Of a DNA stretch of 64,000 nt, positions 7,743 through 16,856 are shown in pieces. The DNA comes from Thioalkalivibrio sp. AKL19 (GTDB taxonomy: Bacteria; Pseudomonadota; Gammaproteobacteria; Ectothiorhodospirales; Ectothiorhodospiraceae): assembly GCF_000420165.1 (NCBI RefSeq), contig NZ_ATUK01000018.1, positions 1-64,000 on the forward strand, written 5' to 3'. The translations under genes were made by a program, and so were the position numbers. Every line of letters starts with the position of its first letter. Position 1 is the first letter of the stretch. Under the pieces are notes generated by a model. It was not told the origin of the DNA. It did not search any database and saw only the letters and a list, made by a program, of their open reading frames with translations.

Positions 7743-8378
7743 ATGAAGGCTTTGTGGAGTGTTCCGGGACTGGCGCTGCTGTTCACGCTGCTTGCGGGTT
7801 GCGTGACCATCAATATCTATTTCCCGACCGCTGCGGCGGAAGAGGCGGCCCGCGCCATCGTGCGCGACGCGCTGCAGGTGCCGGACGGCGAGGTTGTACC
7901 CGAGCCCGAGTCCGAGTCGGGAGCGCTGCTGCCGGCGGAACAGCCAGTGCACGCGGGTGGGGTGGGCGCCACGCCGGTATTGGCGTGGGTGCTGGAACGC
8001 CTGGTCAGCCCGGCCGCGGCGCAAAGCCCGGACCTGCAGATCGAGACCCCCGCGATCAACCGCATCCGGGCGTCGATGCGCGAGCGGTCGCCGCAGCTGG
8101 CCCCCCACTTCCGTAGCGGGGCGATTGGCTTCGGCAGCAATGCCGACGTGGTGATCCGCGACCTGTCCGAGGTCCCGCTGCGGGATCGCAGCACGGTACA
8201 GCGCCTGGTCAGCGAGGAGAACTCGGACCGCGATTCGCTCTACCGCGAGATCGCCCGCGCCAACGACCGCCCGGACTGGGAACGCCAGATCCGCGAGACC
8301 TTCGCCCGCGTTTGGGTGGAGGAGGCCCCCTCGGGTTACTGGTACCAGGACCGCAACGGCCAGTGGCAGCAGAAGTAG
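7743..8378 (+). CDS. DUF1318 (YdbL-like) lipoprotein with YnbE-like N-terminus
   Basis: 211 aa. A lipoprotein signal ends LLAGC, with Cys20 lipidated, followed at once by VTINIYFP, which resembles the short beta-strand of YnbE. The last 110 residues (IRASMRERSPQL, VQRLVSEENSDRDSLYREIA, SGYWYQDRNGQWQQK) are DUF1318 as in YdbL. In E. coli, ydbH-ynbE-ydbL are three genes in one operon; here the small lipoprotein and the YdbL part appear as one polypeptide, joined by a Glu/Pro-rich linker (residues about 48-75). TTGCCA (7673) and TAGATT (7694) upstream may be a weak promoter. Confidence 0.75.
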   Translation: MKALWSVPGLALLFTLLAGCVTINIYFPTAAAEEAARAIVRDALQVPDGEVVPEPESESGALLPAEQPVHAGGVGATPVLAWVLERLVSPAAAQSPDLQIETPAINRIRASMRERSPQLAPHFRSGAIGFGSNADVVIRDLSEVPLRDRSTVQRLVSEENSDRDSLYREIARANDRPDWERQIRETFARVWVEEAPSGYWYQDRNGQWQQK

Positions 8379-8416
8379 GGCCACGTGACGGGAACCCCCA
8401 ACCGCGGGAGTGACGG

Positions 8417-9784
8417 GTGGCGAGTGTAGCCTGGGCCGAGCGCCTGGACGCCCGGCGTCGCCAGCTGACCGAACTGGTCAATGACACGGACCTGTCGGCG
8501 CTGCCGCGCTGGAAGGCCGTTCCGCTCGGGGTGGTGCGCGGTCTTTTCGCTCTGGTGCGAGAGGTCTCCGACGGGCAGCTGACCCTGCGCGCGATGAGCC
8601 TGGTCTATACCACGCTGCTGTCAATGGTGCCGTTGGTGGCGTTGTCGTTTTCGGTACTCAAGGCCTTTGGTGCGCATAACGCGGTGGAGCCGTTCCTGCT
8701 GGGCGTGCTCGAGCCCCTGGGCGAGCAGGGGGTGGAGATAGCCCACAACGTGCTCGAGTTTGTCGACAACATGCGCGTGGGCGTACTCGGATTCGTGGGT
8801 CTGCTGTTCCTGATCTATACGGTCATCGCGCTGGTGCAGAAGATCGAGCTGGCCTTCAACACCATCTGGCGGGTGGAGAACAGCCGCAGCCTGGCGCAAC
8901 GTTTCTCCAACTACCTCTCGGTCATCCTGATCGGTCCGGTGCTGGTGGTCTCGGCGCTGGGGATTACCGCGACGGTGATGTCATCCGCGGCCATGCAGGC
9001 AATTGCCGGGGTCCAGCCCTTGGGCATGCTGATCACCGAGATCTCGCGGCTGGTGCCGTATTTCCTGATCATTGCCGCGTTTGCCTTCATCTACGTGTTT
9101 GTGCCGAACACCCGGGTGAAGGTGATTCCGGCGCTGATCGGGGCCGTGGTGGCGGGGTTGCTGTGGCAGAGCGTGGGCTGGGTGTTCGCCAACATGGTGG
9201 CGGGTTCCACCCGCTATGCGGCGATCTACTCCAGCTTCGCAATCATGATCATGCTGCTGATCTGGATCTACCTCGCCTGGCTGATCCTGTTGATCGGGGC
9301 GAACGTCGCCTTCTTCGTGCAGCACCCGGAATACATGAACGTGCGCGGCATCCGTCCGCGCCTGTCCGGTGCGGCCCGCGAGCGCATGGGCCTGCACCTG
9401 ATGCAGCAGGTCGGGCAGCGTTTCCATGACGGCCATCCGGCGCCAACGCTGGACGAGGTCGCTGGCGCGCTGGCGGTTCCGGGCAACGCCCTGGGCGATG
9501 CGGCGCGGCGGCTGGAAGAGGCGGGGCTGCTGCTGAGGGCGGGCGAAGACCGCCAGCTACTGGTCCCGGCCCGGGACCTCGACGCCATTCGCGTGGACGC
9601 GATCCTGGAGGCCTTGCGCGAGGACACCGACGATCACGCCATCCGCCGCCTGCGCGGCAGCGCTGCGGTGGAGACGACCCTGAAGGAAGTCGATTCGGCC
9701 CGTCGCGAGCGGCTGGACGGGCGCACGCTGCGCGACCTGCTGAATATCGACGGTGAGCCCGGGGCGGTGACCGACCCGGCCTGA
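8417..9784 (+). CDS. YihY/BrkB family inner-membrane protein with C-terminal winged-helix-like extension
   Basis: 455 aa. Residues about 25-310 hold six or so membrane segments of the YihY/BrkB (UPF0761) family, with QLTLRAMSLVYTTLLSMVPL and the conserved YAAIYSSFAIMIMLLIWIYL. Residues 320-455 are soluble; PTLDEVAGALAVP...LGDAARRLEEAGLLL looks like a winged helix, as in longer members of the family. The family was once called ribonuclease BN in error; the function is unclear (membrane or osmotic roles proposed). GTG start with GGGAG six bases upstream. It converges on the SRPBCC gene. Confidence 0.85.
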   Translation: MASVAWAERLDARRRQLTELVNDTDLSALPRWKAVPLGVVRGLFALVREVSDGQLTLRAMSLVYTTLLSMVPLVALSFSVLKAFGAHNAVEPFLLGVLEPLGEQGVEIAHNVLEFVDNMRVGVLGFVGLLFLIYTVIALVQKIELAFNTIWRVENSRSLAQRFSNYLSVILIGPVLVVSALGITATVMSSAAMQAIAGVQPLGMLITEISRLVPYFLIIAAFAFIYVFVPNTRVKVIPALIGAVVAGLLWQSVGWVFANMVAGSTRYAAIYSSFAIMIMLLIWIYLAWLILLIGANVAFFVQHPEYMNVRGIRPRLSGAARERMGLHLMQQVGQRFHDGHPAPTLDEVAGALAVPGNALGDAARRLEEAGLLLRAGEDRQLLVPARDLDAIRVDAILEALREDTDDHAIRRLRGSAAVETTLKEVDSARRERLDGRTLRDLLNIDGEPGAVTDPA

Positions 9785-9791
9785 CGGGGTG

Positions 9792-10223
9792 TCAGGGGCG
9801 GGCTGCCTCGGCGTCCAGCCGCTGCTGCGCGCGGGCCATCAGTTGTCCCGATATCCGCTCCACCAGGGACTGGGCCGCGCGCCGCACCGCAGCGTCGAGG
9901 AACGGGTTCAGCTTGTACTCCAGCTCGAATTCCACCCGGGTGTGGCCCTCGCCGTCGGGGCTCAACCGATAGCTTCCGCGGTTATGAACGCCGCGGATCG
10001 AGCGCCAGGCGAAGTGCTCGGGGGCGATGGCGCTGCAGACCTCGACGTCGAAGTCCATGCGCATCCCGGCGGCGCGCACGGTCCAGCGATAGCAATCGTT
10101 CCCGAGACACTCGATGTGCTCCACGTGGTCGCACAGGTCCACGAAATTGGGGACATGGCTCAGCAACTCGAAGACCCGGTCCGGTTCGGCGCGCAGGCAG
10201 GTGGCGTGGCTGATGGTTCGCAT
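9792..10223 (-). CDS. SRPBCC protein, RatA/COQ10-like
   Basis: 143 aa, START/SRPBCC helix-grip fold. The N-terminus (ADRVFELLSHVPNFVDLCDHV-like pattern), the central WRSIRGVHNRGSYRL and the C-terminal amphipathic helix match the RatA/COQ10 group. Bacterial relatives are coenzyme Q-binding chaperones or, in E. coli, RatA, reported to block ribosome subunit joining. Cys31, Cys39 and Cys44 are unusual but not a known motif. The usual partner RatB and the smpB gene are not adjacent. Seven bases separate its stop from that of the YihY gene, with no clear terminator. Confidence 0.75.
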   Translation of the reverse strand: MRTISHATCLRAEPDRVFELLSHVPNFVDLCDHVEHIECLGNDCYRWTVRAAGMRMDFDVEVCSAIAPEHFAWRSIRGVHNRGSYRLSPDGEGHTRVEFELEYKLNPFLDAAVRRAAQSLVERISGQLMARAQQRLDAEAARP

Positions 10224-10417
10224 GGCGGATCGTCTTCGCTGGCAGATGGTGACGGGGCGTACATCTCTTCCTGAGAGCCTCGCGTTTTTCCGGGGTTCCG
10301 TGCAAGGGTGATGCAGGTTGTCCGGGGGGCGGGCGTCCTCCGTCGGTCCGGGCGTGCATATTGGGCGGCGTTTCCCCTACGATGGCGGGATACTCTGGCG
10401 ACCCCCGGAACCCCCGC

Positions 10418-10876
10418 ATGTCCACCGCGCAAAAAGACCCCGAGTCCGACTTCCTGCGACGATTCGAGGCCGGTTCCACCGGTATTCTCCACTGGGAGCA
10501 GCTGGACGAGTTGTGGCAGCGCCTGCGCGAGCGCGCGGACGCCGGCTGGTTTGTCTACGCGGTGGGAGACGCCGTTCCGGAGGATCCGGCGCCGGAGGAG
10601 ACCTTCCTGCGTTTTGTCGACGAGGTCGATGCCCTGTTGCGGCGCGACCACGACGAGGACTACTGCGGGATCGTCTATGTCGACGACCGCGAACACCCGG
10701 AGTTCGTGAAGATATTCGACCCCAACAACCTCGGCTCGAGTTGCGGCTCCTCCGGGCTGCGCGTGCTGCCGGGATGGGTCGTGTCGCGGGTCCCGCCGGT
10801 GGACCTGGAAGTTGCCGTGCCGCCCACCGGTAGCCGCCGGCGCTGGTGGCAGCGGCTGTTCGGATCGACGCAATGA
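10418..10876 (+). CDS. Uncharacterised protein, 152 aa
   Basis: Soluble, acidic, alpha/beta protein. A central IVYVDDREHPEFVKIFDPNNLG and a short cysteine motif SSCGSSG (residues about 109-115) are distinctive; the C-terminus is RRRWWQRLFGSTQ, which could touch the membrane. I do not recognise a family with certainty. ATG 10418 is used because earlier in-frame codons lack homology-like composition. Its TGA overlaps the ATG of the RND adaptor (ATGA), so it is translated with the efflux genes. Confidence 0.6.
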   Translation: MSTAQKDPESDFLRRFEAGSTGILHWEQLDELWQRLRERADAGWFVYAVGDAVPEDPAPEETFLRFVDEVDALLRRDHDEDYCGIVYVDDREHPEFVKIFDPNNLGSSCGSSGLRVLPGWVVSRVPPVDLEVAVPPTGSRRRWWQRLFGSTQ

Positions 10877-12009
10877 GCCGATCGCTGTGGTCGCGCCTGC
10901 GCGGCCAGGCCCGATTGCTGGTCGCACTCGGGGTGGTGGTGCTGGTCGTGGCCTGGATTGCGTCCGGGATGTTCGGGCGCGAGGCGGACGAACCCCGCGA
11001 GGCCGCGGAGCCGAGGCCGATGACCGTGGCAGTCACCGAGCTGGAGGCCGAACCGGTGGAGCGGCTGCTGGTGCTCCAGGGCCGAGTGGAACCGGACCTG
11101 CGGGTGATGGTCCGGGCCGAGACCGCCGGCCAGGTGGCGGAATGGACCGTGGCGCGGGGCGCGACGGTCGCGGCGGAGGACTTGCTGGCACAGTTGCGCA
11201 TGGACGACCGTGAGGCGCGTCGGCGCCAGGCGATCGCCCGCCTGCGGGGGGCGGAGAGCGAATACGAGGCGGCGCAGCGCCTGCATGACCAGGGGCATGT
11301 GTCGCGCACACAGCTGGAGGCGCGCGAGGCCGAGCGCGAGGCCGCCCGGGCGGAACTGCAGGCGATCGAGCTGGATATCCGCAATACCCGAATCACGGCC
11401 CCGGTCGCGGGTGTCGTCAATCAGCGCCTGGCCGATCGTGGCGAGTTCGTCGGCCGGGGGGATCCGGTGGCCGAGGTGGTGGACAACGATCCGCTGCTGG
11501 CGGTGGTGCATGTGGCCCAGCACCAGATCGGCCGGGTCGAGACGGGGCAGCGGGCGCGCATCCGGTTTCTCGACGGGCGCCGCGCCGAGGGCGAGGTGCG
11601 GTTTGTTGCACGGGTGGCCGAGCCGGGGACGCAGACATTCCGGGTCGAGATCGCCGTGCCGAACCCGGAGGCGGCGCTGCCCTCCGGGATCAGCGCGGGG
11701 GTGGAGATCCCGACCGCGACGGTGCTGGCGCACAAGCTTTCGCCGGCGTGGATGGGGCTGGATGACGAGGGCCGGGTGGGCGCCAAGACGGTCGACGACG
11801 ATGACCGGGTGGTGTTTCACGGGGTGGAGGTGATCCGGGCCGCGGCCGACGGCGTTTGGGTAACCGGTCTGCCGGAGCACGTCCGCGTGATCACCATCGG
11901 TCAGGGGTTCGTGACCGCCGGGGAACGGGTGCAGACGCAGCCGGTGGACCGGGAGGCCGAGGCCCCGGGCGCGACGGCGCCGGATACGGTGGACGGGGCA
12001 TTGCCGTGA
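10873..12009 (+). CDS. RND efflux periplasmic adaptor (membrane fusion protein)
   Basis: 378 aa. One N-terminal membrane anchor (about residues 13-33) without a lipobox, then the adaptor layout: half lipoyl motif (LQGRVEPDLRVMVRAETAG), an alpha-hairpin coiled coil (residues about 105-160, rich in Glu/Arg/Ala), second lipoyl half (DIRNTRITAPVAGVVNQRL) and beta-barrel domains. It would bridge the pump encoded next to an outer-membrane channel. No TolC-type gene lies nearby, so the channel must be encoded elsewhere. Start overlaps the upstream stop; its own stop overlaps the pump's GTG. Confidence 0.9.
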   Translation: MSRSLWSRLRGQARLLVALGVVVLVVAWIASGMFGREADEPREAAEPRPMTVAVTELEAEPVERLLVLQGRVEPDLRVMVRAETAGQVAEWTVARGATVAAEDLLAQLRMDDREARRRQAIARLRGAESEYEAAQRLHDQGHVSRTQLEAREAEREAARAELQAIELDIRNTRITAPVAGVVNQRLADRGEFVGRGDPVAEVVDNDPLLAVVHVAQHQIGRVETGQRARIRFLDGRRAEGEVRFVARVAEPGTQTFRVEIAVPNPEAALPSGISAGVEIPTATVLAHKLSPAWMGLDDEGRVGAKTVDDDDRVVFHGVEVIRAAADGVWVTGLPEHVRVITIGQGFVTAGERVQTQPVDREAEAPGATAPDTVDGALP

Positions 12010-15000
12010 AATCCCTGATCGCCTGGGCCGTTGCGCACGCCCGGACGGTGCTGCTTTTTTTGCTGCTGATTCTGGCGCTGGGCGCGACGGCCTACAGCAT
12101 CGTACCCAAGGAGGCGGCGCCTGAGATCGACGTTCCCATCTTCTTTGTCTCGGTGCCGTATCCCGGTGTCAGCCCGGAGGATGCCGAGCGGCTGATGCTG
12201 CGGCCGCTGGAGCGCGAGCTGCAGTCCCTGCCCGGGGTAGACGAGATGCACTCCTGGGCGGGCGAGGGCTTCGCCCTGGTGCGGCTGGACTTCGAACCGG
12301 GCTGGGACAACCGTCGCGCGCTCTCGGATCTGCGCGAGGAAGTCGACCAGGTGCGCCCTGAGCTGCCGGCGGGCGTGGAGGAACCCAGCGTCTCCGAGGT
12401 CGATCTGTCGCTGTTTCCGGTACTGACGCTGAACCTCTCGGGCCCCCTGGACGAGCGCACGCTGGTGCGCCTGGCGCGCGACCTGCGCGATCGGGTCGAG
12501 GCGATCCCCGGAGTGCTGGAGGCCGATGTCGGCGGCGACCGCGAGGAGCAGATGGAGGTCCTGGTCGACCCGCTGGTGCTGGAGACCTTCGAGCTGTCGT
12601 TCAACGAACTGACCCGGGCGATCGAGCGCAACAACCGGCTGGTGGCCGCCGGTGCGCTGGATACCGGGGCGGGCCGCATCCCGCTGCGCGTGCCGGGCAC
12701 CATCGACGATGTCAACGATGTGCTGGACACCGCGATCCGTGTGGAGGGCGATGCGGTGGTCCGGGTGCGCGATGTCGCCGAGGTGCGCCAGAGCTACCGC
12801 GACCCGGAGGGGTTCACCCGGATCGATGGCCAGCCTTCGGTGTCACTGGAGATCCGCAAGGCCTCCGAGGCCAATATCCTGGAGGTGGTCGCGGCCGCCC
12901 GTGCGACCATCGACGCGGCGCGCGACGACTGGCCGGACTCGGTAGAGGTGACCTACCTCCAGGACATGGCGCGGGATGTCGGCGACCTGCTGGGGGATCT
13001 GGAGAACAGCGTGATTACGGCCATGCTGATCGTGGCGCTGGTGATTCTGACCATGATGGGGGCGCGGGCGGCGCTGCTGGTGGGGCTGGCGATCCCGGGT
13101 GCCTTCCTCGGCGGCATCCTGGCGATCTACCTGATGGGCTTCACGCTGAATGTGGTGGTGCTGTTCGGCCTGATCCTCGTGGTCGGGATGCTGGTGGATG
13201 GCGCGGTCGTGGTGGTGGAGCTGGCGGATCGCTATGTGGCCGAGGGTATGGCGCGGGCGGATGCATTCCGTGCCGCCGCCCAGCGCATGGCCTGGCCGAT
13301 CACCACGGCCATCGGCACGACGCTGGCGGTGTTCGCGCCCATGTTGTTCTGGCCCGGGATGGTGGGCGAGTTCATCGTCTACCTGCCGGCCACGGTGATC
13401 GTGACCCTTGTGGCCTCGCTGGCGATGGCCCTGGTCTTTATCCCCGCGCTCGGATCGGTGATCGGTCAGACGCGGCCGATCAATGCCGCCCAGACAGGCT
13501 ACGTACGCGCGGCGGAGGAGGGACGCTACGACGAACTGCAGGGCATCACGCGGGCCTATATTCGCCTGCTGCAGCCACTGGTTCGCAGTCCCGGGTGGAC
13601 GCTTCTCGCGACCCTGGCGGTGGTGCTGGTCGCCTACGCGCTGTACGCCAGCCAGGGGCGGGGTGTCGAGTTCTTCCCGCAGGTGGAACCGGACTTCGTG
13701 CAGGTCCAGGTGCAGGCGCGTGGCGACCTCTCCGTCTGGGAGGCGGATGCCCTGGTGCGGCAGGTGGAGGGCCGGCTGCGGGGCGTGCCCGAGATCCGGC
13801 ACGTCTATGCGCGGACCATCGGCACTCAGCTGGGGCGCCTGCAGGGCGACTACGCCGAGGACGTGATCGGGCTGATCCAGCTGGAACTCGTCAACTGGCG
13901 CCAGCGGCCGCCGGCCCGGGAGATCATCGAGGACCTGCGCCGGCGCACCGGGGATCTTCCGGGGCTGCGCCTGCAATTCCGCGCCCAGGAACGCGGCCCC
14001 AGTGAGGGACGCCCGATCGTGGTCGAGGCGTCCAGCGCCGATCCCGAGCGCATCGCACCGGTGATCCGGCAGCTGCGCGCCGAGATGGACCAACTCGGCG
14101 GGTTCGAGGATGTGACCGACGACCTCCCCCTGCCGGGGGTGGAGCTGGAGGTGCGTTTCGACCGGGAACAGGCCGCCCGTTTCGGGGTGGATGTCCCGTT
14201 GCTGGGCGACGGGGTGCAGCTGATCACCAGCGGCATCCTGCTGGGTACCTATCGCCCGGACTACAGCGACGAGGAGGTCGATATCCGCCTGCGCCTGCCG
14301 GCGGAGCAGCGGCATCTGCAGCAACTGGCCGGCCTGAACCTGCCCGGGGCCGCGGGCCTGGTGCCGCTGGCGCATTTCGCGGAACTGGTGCCGGTGCCGG
14401 CGACTGGCCTGATCAAGCGTCGGGATGGCGACCGCGCCTATACCCTGGAGGCGGACGCTGCCCCGGGCTATCTGGTGGACGAGCGCCAGCGCTCGCTCGA
14501 AGGCCGGATGGCCGGCATGGAGCTTGACCCCCAGGTGCAGCTGCGCTTTCGCGGCCAGGCCGAGGAGCAGGCCGAGGCGACACGCTTCCTGCTGGGGGCG
14601 TTCGGGCTGTCGCTGTTCCTGATGCTGGCGATGATGGTGACCCAGTTCAATCGCTTCTCCCAGGCCCTGCTGGTGCTCTCGGCGATCGTGTTTTCCACCG
14701 CCGGAGTACTGCTCGCGCTGCTGGTGCGCGGCGAGCCCTTCGGCATCGTGATGAGCGGGATTGGCGTGCTGGCCCTGGCCGGCATCGTGGTCAACAACAA
14801 CATCGTGCTGATCGATACCTACAACGAGCAGCGCGGGCGCGGGCTGGATGCGATGGAGGCCGCCCTGCGCGCGGCGTCGCAGCGCATGCGGCCGGTGCTG
14901 CTGACGGCGATCACCACCATCCTCGGGTTGTTGCCGATGGTCCTGGCGTGGACCGTGGATTTCGCCGGGCGCGACTTCTATGTGGGGGCACCGGTGACCG

Positions 15001-15164
15001 GGTTCTGGGTCCAGCTGGCGACCGCGATTGCCGGCGGCCTGCTGTTCGCGACCCCGCTGACGCTGCTGTTCACGCCGGCGGCGCTGGTGCTGCTGGATCG
15101 CTGGGGTCTGGATCGACCGCCGGTGGCCGCCAAACGGGCGGCTAGCGGCTCGCCAACCGCTTGA
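12006..15164 (+). CDS. RND-family efflux pump inner-membrane subunit (AcrB type)
   Basis: 1052 aa, close to AcrB length. TM1 near residues 14-32, first large periplasmic loop to about 325, TM2-6 with the conserved LVDGAVVVVE (proton relay Asp), second loop about 550-860, then TM8-12 with GIVVNNNIVLIDTYNEQRGRGLDA. GTG start overlaps the adaptor stop. A tripartite proton-driven exporter is certain; substrate (drug, metal, lipid) is not readable. Its last 23 bases overlap the 3' end of the convergent DUF1841 gene. Confidence 0.92.
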   Translation: MKSLIAWAVAHARTVLLFLLLILALGATAYSIVPKEAAPEIDVPIFFVSVPYPGVSPEDAERLMLRPLERELQSLPGVDEMHSWAGEGFALVRLDFEPGWDNRRALSDLREEVDQVRPELPAGVEEPSVSEVDLSLFPVLTLNLSGPLDERTLVRLARDLRDRVEAIPGVLEADVGGDREEQMEVLVDPLVLETFELSFNELTRAIERNNRLVAAGALDTGAGRIPLRVPGTIDDVNDVLDTAIRVEGDAVVRVRDVAEVRQSYRDPEGFTRIDGQPSVSLEIRKASEANILEVVAAARATIDAARDDWPDSVEVTYLQDMARDVGDLLGDLENSVITAMLIVALVILTMMGARAALLVGLAIPGAFLGGILAIYLMGFTLNVVVLFGLILVVGMLVDGAVVVVELADRYVAEGMARADAFRAAAQRMAWPITTAIGTTLAVFAPMLFWPGMVGEFIVYLPATVIVTLVASLAMALVFIPALGSVIGQTRPINAAQTGYVRAAEEGRYDELQGITRAYIRLLQPLVRSPGWTLLATLAVVLVAYALYASQGRGVEFFPQVEPDFVQVQVQARGDLSVWEADALVRQVEGRLRGVPEIRHVYARTIGTQLGRLQGDYAEDVIGLIQLELVNWRQRPPAREIIEDLRRRTGDLPGLRLQFRAQERGPSEGRPIVVEASSADPERIAPVIRQLRAEMDQLGGFEDVTDDLPLPGVELEVRFDREQAARFGVDVPLLGDGVQLITSGILLGTYRPDYSDEEVDIRLRLPAEQRHLQQLAGLNLPGAAGLVPLAHFAELVPVPATGLIKRRDGDRAYTLEADAAPGYLVDERQRSLEGRMAGMELDPQVQLRFRGQAEEQAEATRFLLGAFGLSLFLMLAMMVTQFNRFSQALLVLSAIVFSTAGVLLALLVRGEPFGIVMSGIGVLALAGIVVNNNIVLIDTYNEQRGRGLDAMEAALRAASQRMRPVLLTAITTILGLLPMVLAWTVDFAGRDFYVGAPVTGFWVQLATAIAGGLLFATPLTLLFTPAALVLLDRWGLDRPPVAAKRAASGSPTA

Positions 15165-15567
15165 GACACTCGAGGTAGGCGTTCTCGTCCGGCGCGGCGT
15201 TGCTGCGCTGGGCCTCCCACAGGGTCTGGCCGAGGCATTCCATCATCCGGTGCTCGGCGTCCATGACGCCGAAGCGCCCACAAAGGCCCTGATGCAGCTG
15301 TCGGATCCCGGCCGGGCGGTCGGTGCGGGCCTGGTCGCGCAGGCTCAGGTGCATCGCCATGTGCAGGAACGGGTTGGAGGTGCCGAGCTCCGGCGGGAAC
15401 TCGCCGGTCAGCGCGGTCTCGCGGTCCTTCAGGTAGTCGTGGTACTCGGGGTGTTCCGAGATCACGTCCACCAGTTGCTGTTCCAGATCGGTCAGGGCCT
15501 CGCCGGCCTGCGCCTTTTGCCACGCGTCGACGAACTGGGTGCGGATCTGGTCGCGGTTACCGTACAT
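15142..15567 (-). CDS. DUF1841 family protein
   Basis: 141 aa soluble helical protein starting MYGNRDQIRTQFVDAWQKA. The motif NPFLHMAMHLSLRDQ with Met/His clusters, then RPAGIRQLH and the C-terminal AYLECLKRLASR, is the DUF1841 pattern. In many gammaproteobacteria and betaproteobacteria it sits next to nth, as here; the role is unknown. The start is set at 15567 where a methionine begins the conserved N-terminus; the frame further upstream would run into nth. It overlaps the RND pump gene tail to tail by 23 bases. Confidence 0.8.
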   Translation of the reverse strand: MYGNRDQIRTQFVDAWQKAQAGEALTDLEQQLVDVISEHPEYHDYLKDRETALTGEFPPELGTSNPFLHMAMHLSLRDQARTDRPAGIRQLHQGLCGRFGVMDAEHRMMECLGQTLWEAQRSNAAPDENAYLECLKRLASR

Positions 15568-15596
15568 GGGATGTTCCTTGAAGGGGACAGGTTCGT

Positions 15597-16244
15597 TCAG
15601 GCGCCGGCGGGCGGTGGTGTCTTTGCCTTGTATTCGCACAGGTCCGCGATCGGGCAGCGCCAGCACTCCGGCTTGCGTGCCTTGCAGACGTAGCGCCCGT
15701 GCAGGATCAGCCAGTGATGGGCGTCCTGCAAGTAGGCCTTCGGGGTCAGGCGCATCAGGCGCTTCTCCACCTCCAGCACTGTCTTGCCCGGGGCCAGGCC
15801 GGTACGGTTGGCGACCCGGAAGATGTGGGTGTCGACCGCGATGGTGGGGACGCCGAAGGCGGTGTTGAGGATGACGTTCGCGGTCTTGCGCCCGACCCCG
15901 GGCAGGGCCTCCAGCGATTCGCGGTCGCGCGGAACTTCGCCGCCGTGGCGTTCGACCAGCATGCGGCAGGTCTTCATTACGTTCTCGGCCTTGGCGTTGT
16001 ACAGGCCGATGGTCTTGATGTGTTCCTTGAGGCCGTCCAGGCCCAGCTCGAGGATCGCCTCGGGGGTGTTCGCCACCGGGTACAGGCGGCGCGTGGCCTT
16101 GTTGACGCCGACATCCGTGGCCTGGGCCGACAGGATCACCGCGATCAGAAGCTCGAACGGTGTTTCGTACTCGAGTTCGGTGGTGGGCGCGGGGTTGGCC
16201 GCCTTCAGGCGCTCGAAGATGGCTTCACGCTTCGCGGCGTTCAT
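15597..16244 (-). CDS. nth: Endonuclease III
   Basis: 215 aa (E. coli 211). DNA glycosylase/AP lyase removing oxidised pyrimidines. Helix-hairpin-helix LEALPGVGRKTANVI contains the catalytic Lys; the Asp lies in VDTHIFRV; the [4Fe-4S] loop is CKARKPECWRCPIADLC, with the canonical C-x6-C-x2-C-x5-C spacing. Start at 16244 (MNAAKREAIFERL) matches the family; a methionine seven codons earlier is also possible. The Rnf operon lies 0.6 kb upstream on the same strand, as in several gammaproteobacteria. Confidence 0.93.
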   Translation of the reverse strand: MNAAKREAIFERLKAANPAPTTELEYETPFELLIAVILSAQATDVGVNKATRRLYPVANTPEAILELGLDGLKEHIKTIGLYNAKAENVMKTCRMLVERHGGEVPRDRESLEALPGVGRKTANVILNTAFGVPTIAVDTHIFRVANRTGLAPGKTVLEVEKRLMRLTPKAYLQDAHHWLILHGRYVCKARKPECWRCPIADLCEYKAKTPPPAGA

Positions 16245-16265
16245 GAATGCGGGGGCTCCAAACAA

Positions 16266-16290
16266 ACCGGCCCCGCGTCGCGGGGCCGGT
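16266..16290 (-). terminator. Strong GC hairpin after the 145-aa unknown gene
   Basis: ACCGGCCCCGCG and CGCGGGGCCGGT are exact reverse complements around a single T, so in practice a 10-11 bp stem. On the minus strand it is followed by TTTGTTTGG, a modest T-tract. It lies between the unknown gene at 16311 and nth. Confidence 0.6.
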
Positions 16291-16310
16291 AACTCGCGTA
16301 ATGGCGTTGC

Positions 16311-16748
16311 TCAGACGTGGCGGAAGAGGCCGACATCCGGCGCGGCGTCGCGCGGATTGGACTCGGCTTCCTTCTCCAGGTCCTTGATTAGCTTGGCGTG
16401 CTTCTCTTCCAGGTCGTGCATCGCCTTCTCGTCCAGCTTCGGGAAGATGACGTCACGGATGAACGAGCCCAGCTCGTCCAGGCAGCTCGGCCAGTACTTG
16501 TCGTTCAGGTGGAACGAGTGATGGGCATGGGTGCCCATCGGGTAGCTGTCGAACTTGCGGATCATGGTGTAGGACAGGTCGCTGTCCTTCTCGACGAAGT
16601 CCTTGGCCCAGTCGTACCACCACTTGTAGTACTTCTCCTGCAGGTCGTCGTTGAACCCGTGGTTCTCGAAAAAGGCGGCGATGGTGCCGCGCGGGGCGAG
16701 GCCGTAGCGCGTGCCGCGCTTGCCAGCAAACGGGAAATGTCCAGCCAT
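16311..16748 (-). CDS. Uncharacterised aromatic-rich protein, 145 aa
   Basis: Small soluble protein with many aromatic and His residues (EKYYKWWYDWAKDF, MGTHAHHSFHLNDKYW) and a charged helical C-terminus ending PDVGLFRHV. No cysteine pair, signal peptide or membrane segment beyond one Cys in WPSCLDE. I do not recognise the family. The ATG at 16748 is preceded by GGAG seven bases upstream. It follows the rnfE gene by 108 bases on the same strand and is closed by a GC hairpin. Function unknown. Confidence 0.6.
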   Translation of the reverse strand: MAGHFPFAGKRGTRYGLAPRGTIAAFFENHGFNDDLQEKYYKWWYDWAKDFVEKDSDLSYTMIRKFDSYPMGTHAHHSFHLNDKYWPSCLDELGSFIRDVIFPKLDEKAMHDLEEKHAKLIKDLEKEAESNPRDAAPDVGLFRHV

Positions 16749-16856
16749 GCCTATCTCCTGGGACGTTTGAGTGTCCGGGGCGTGTGGCCCCGGTAGAACG
16801 AATTCGTGGCGCCGGAAGTTTACCGGCTGACGGCCAGGAATCAAGGCCGGAGCCGA

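Noticed and set aside
10418-10876. Assigning a redox function to the 152-aa protein from its two cysteines
   Set aside because: C-G-S-S-G contains only isolated cysteines (no CxxC), so no redox site can be claimed.
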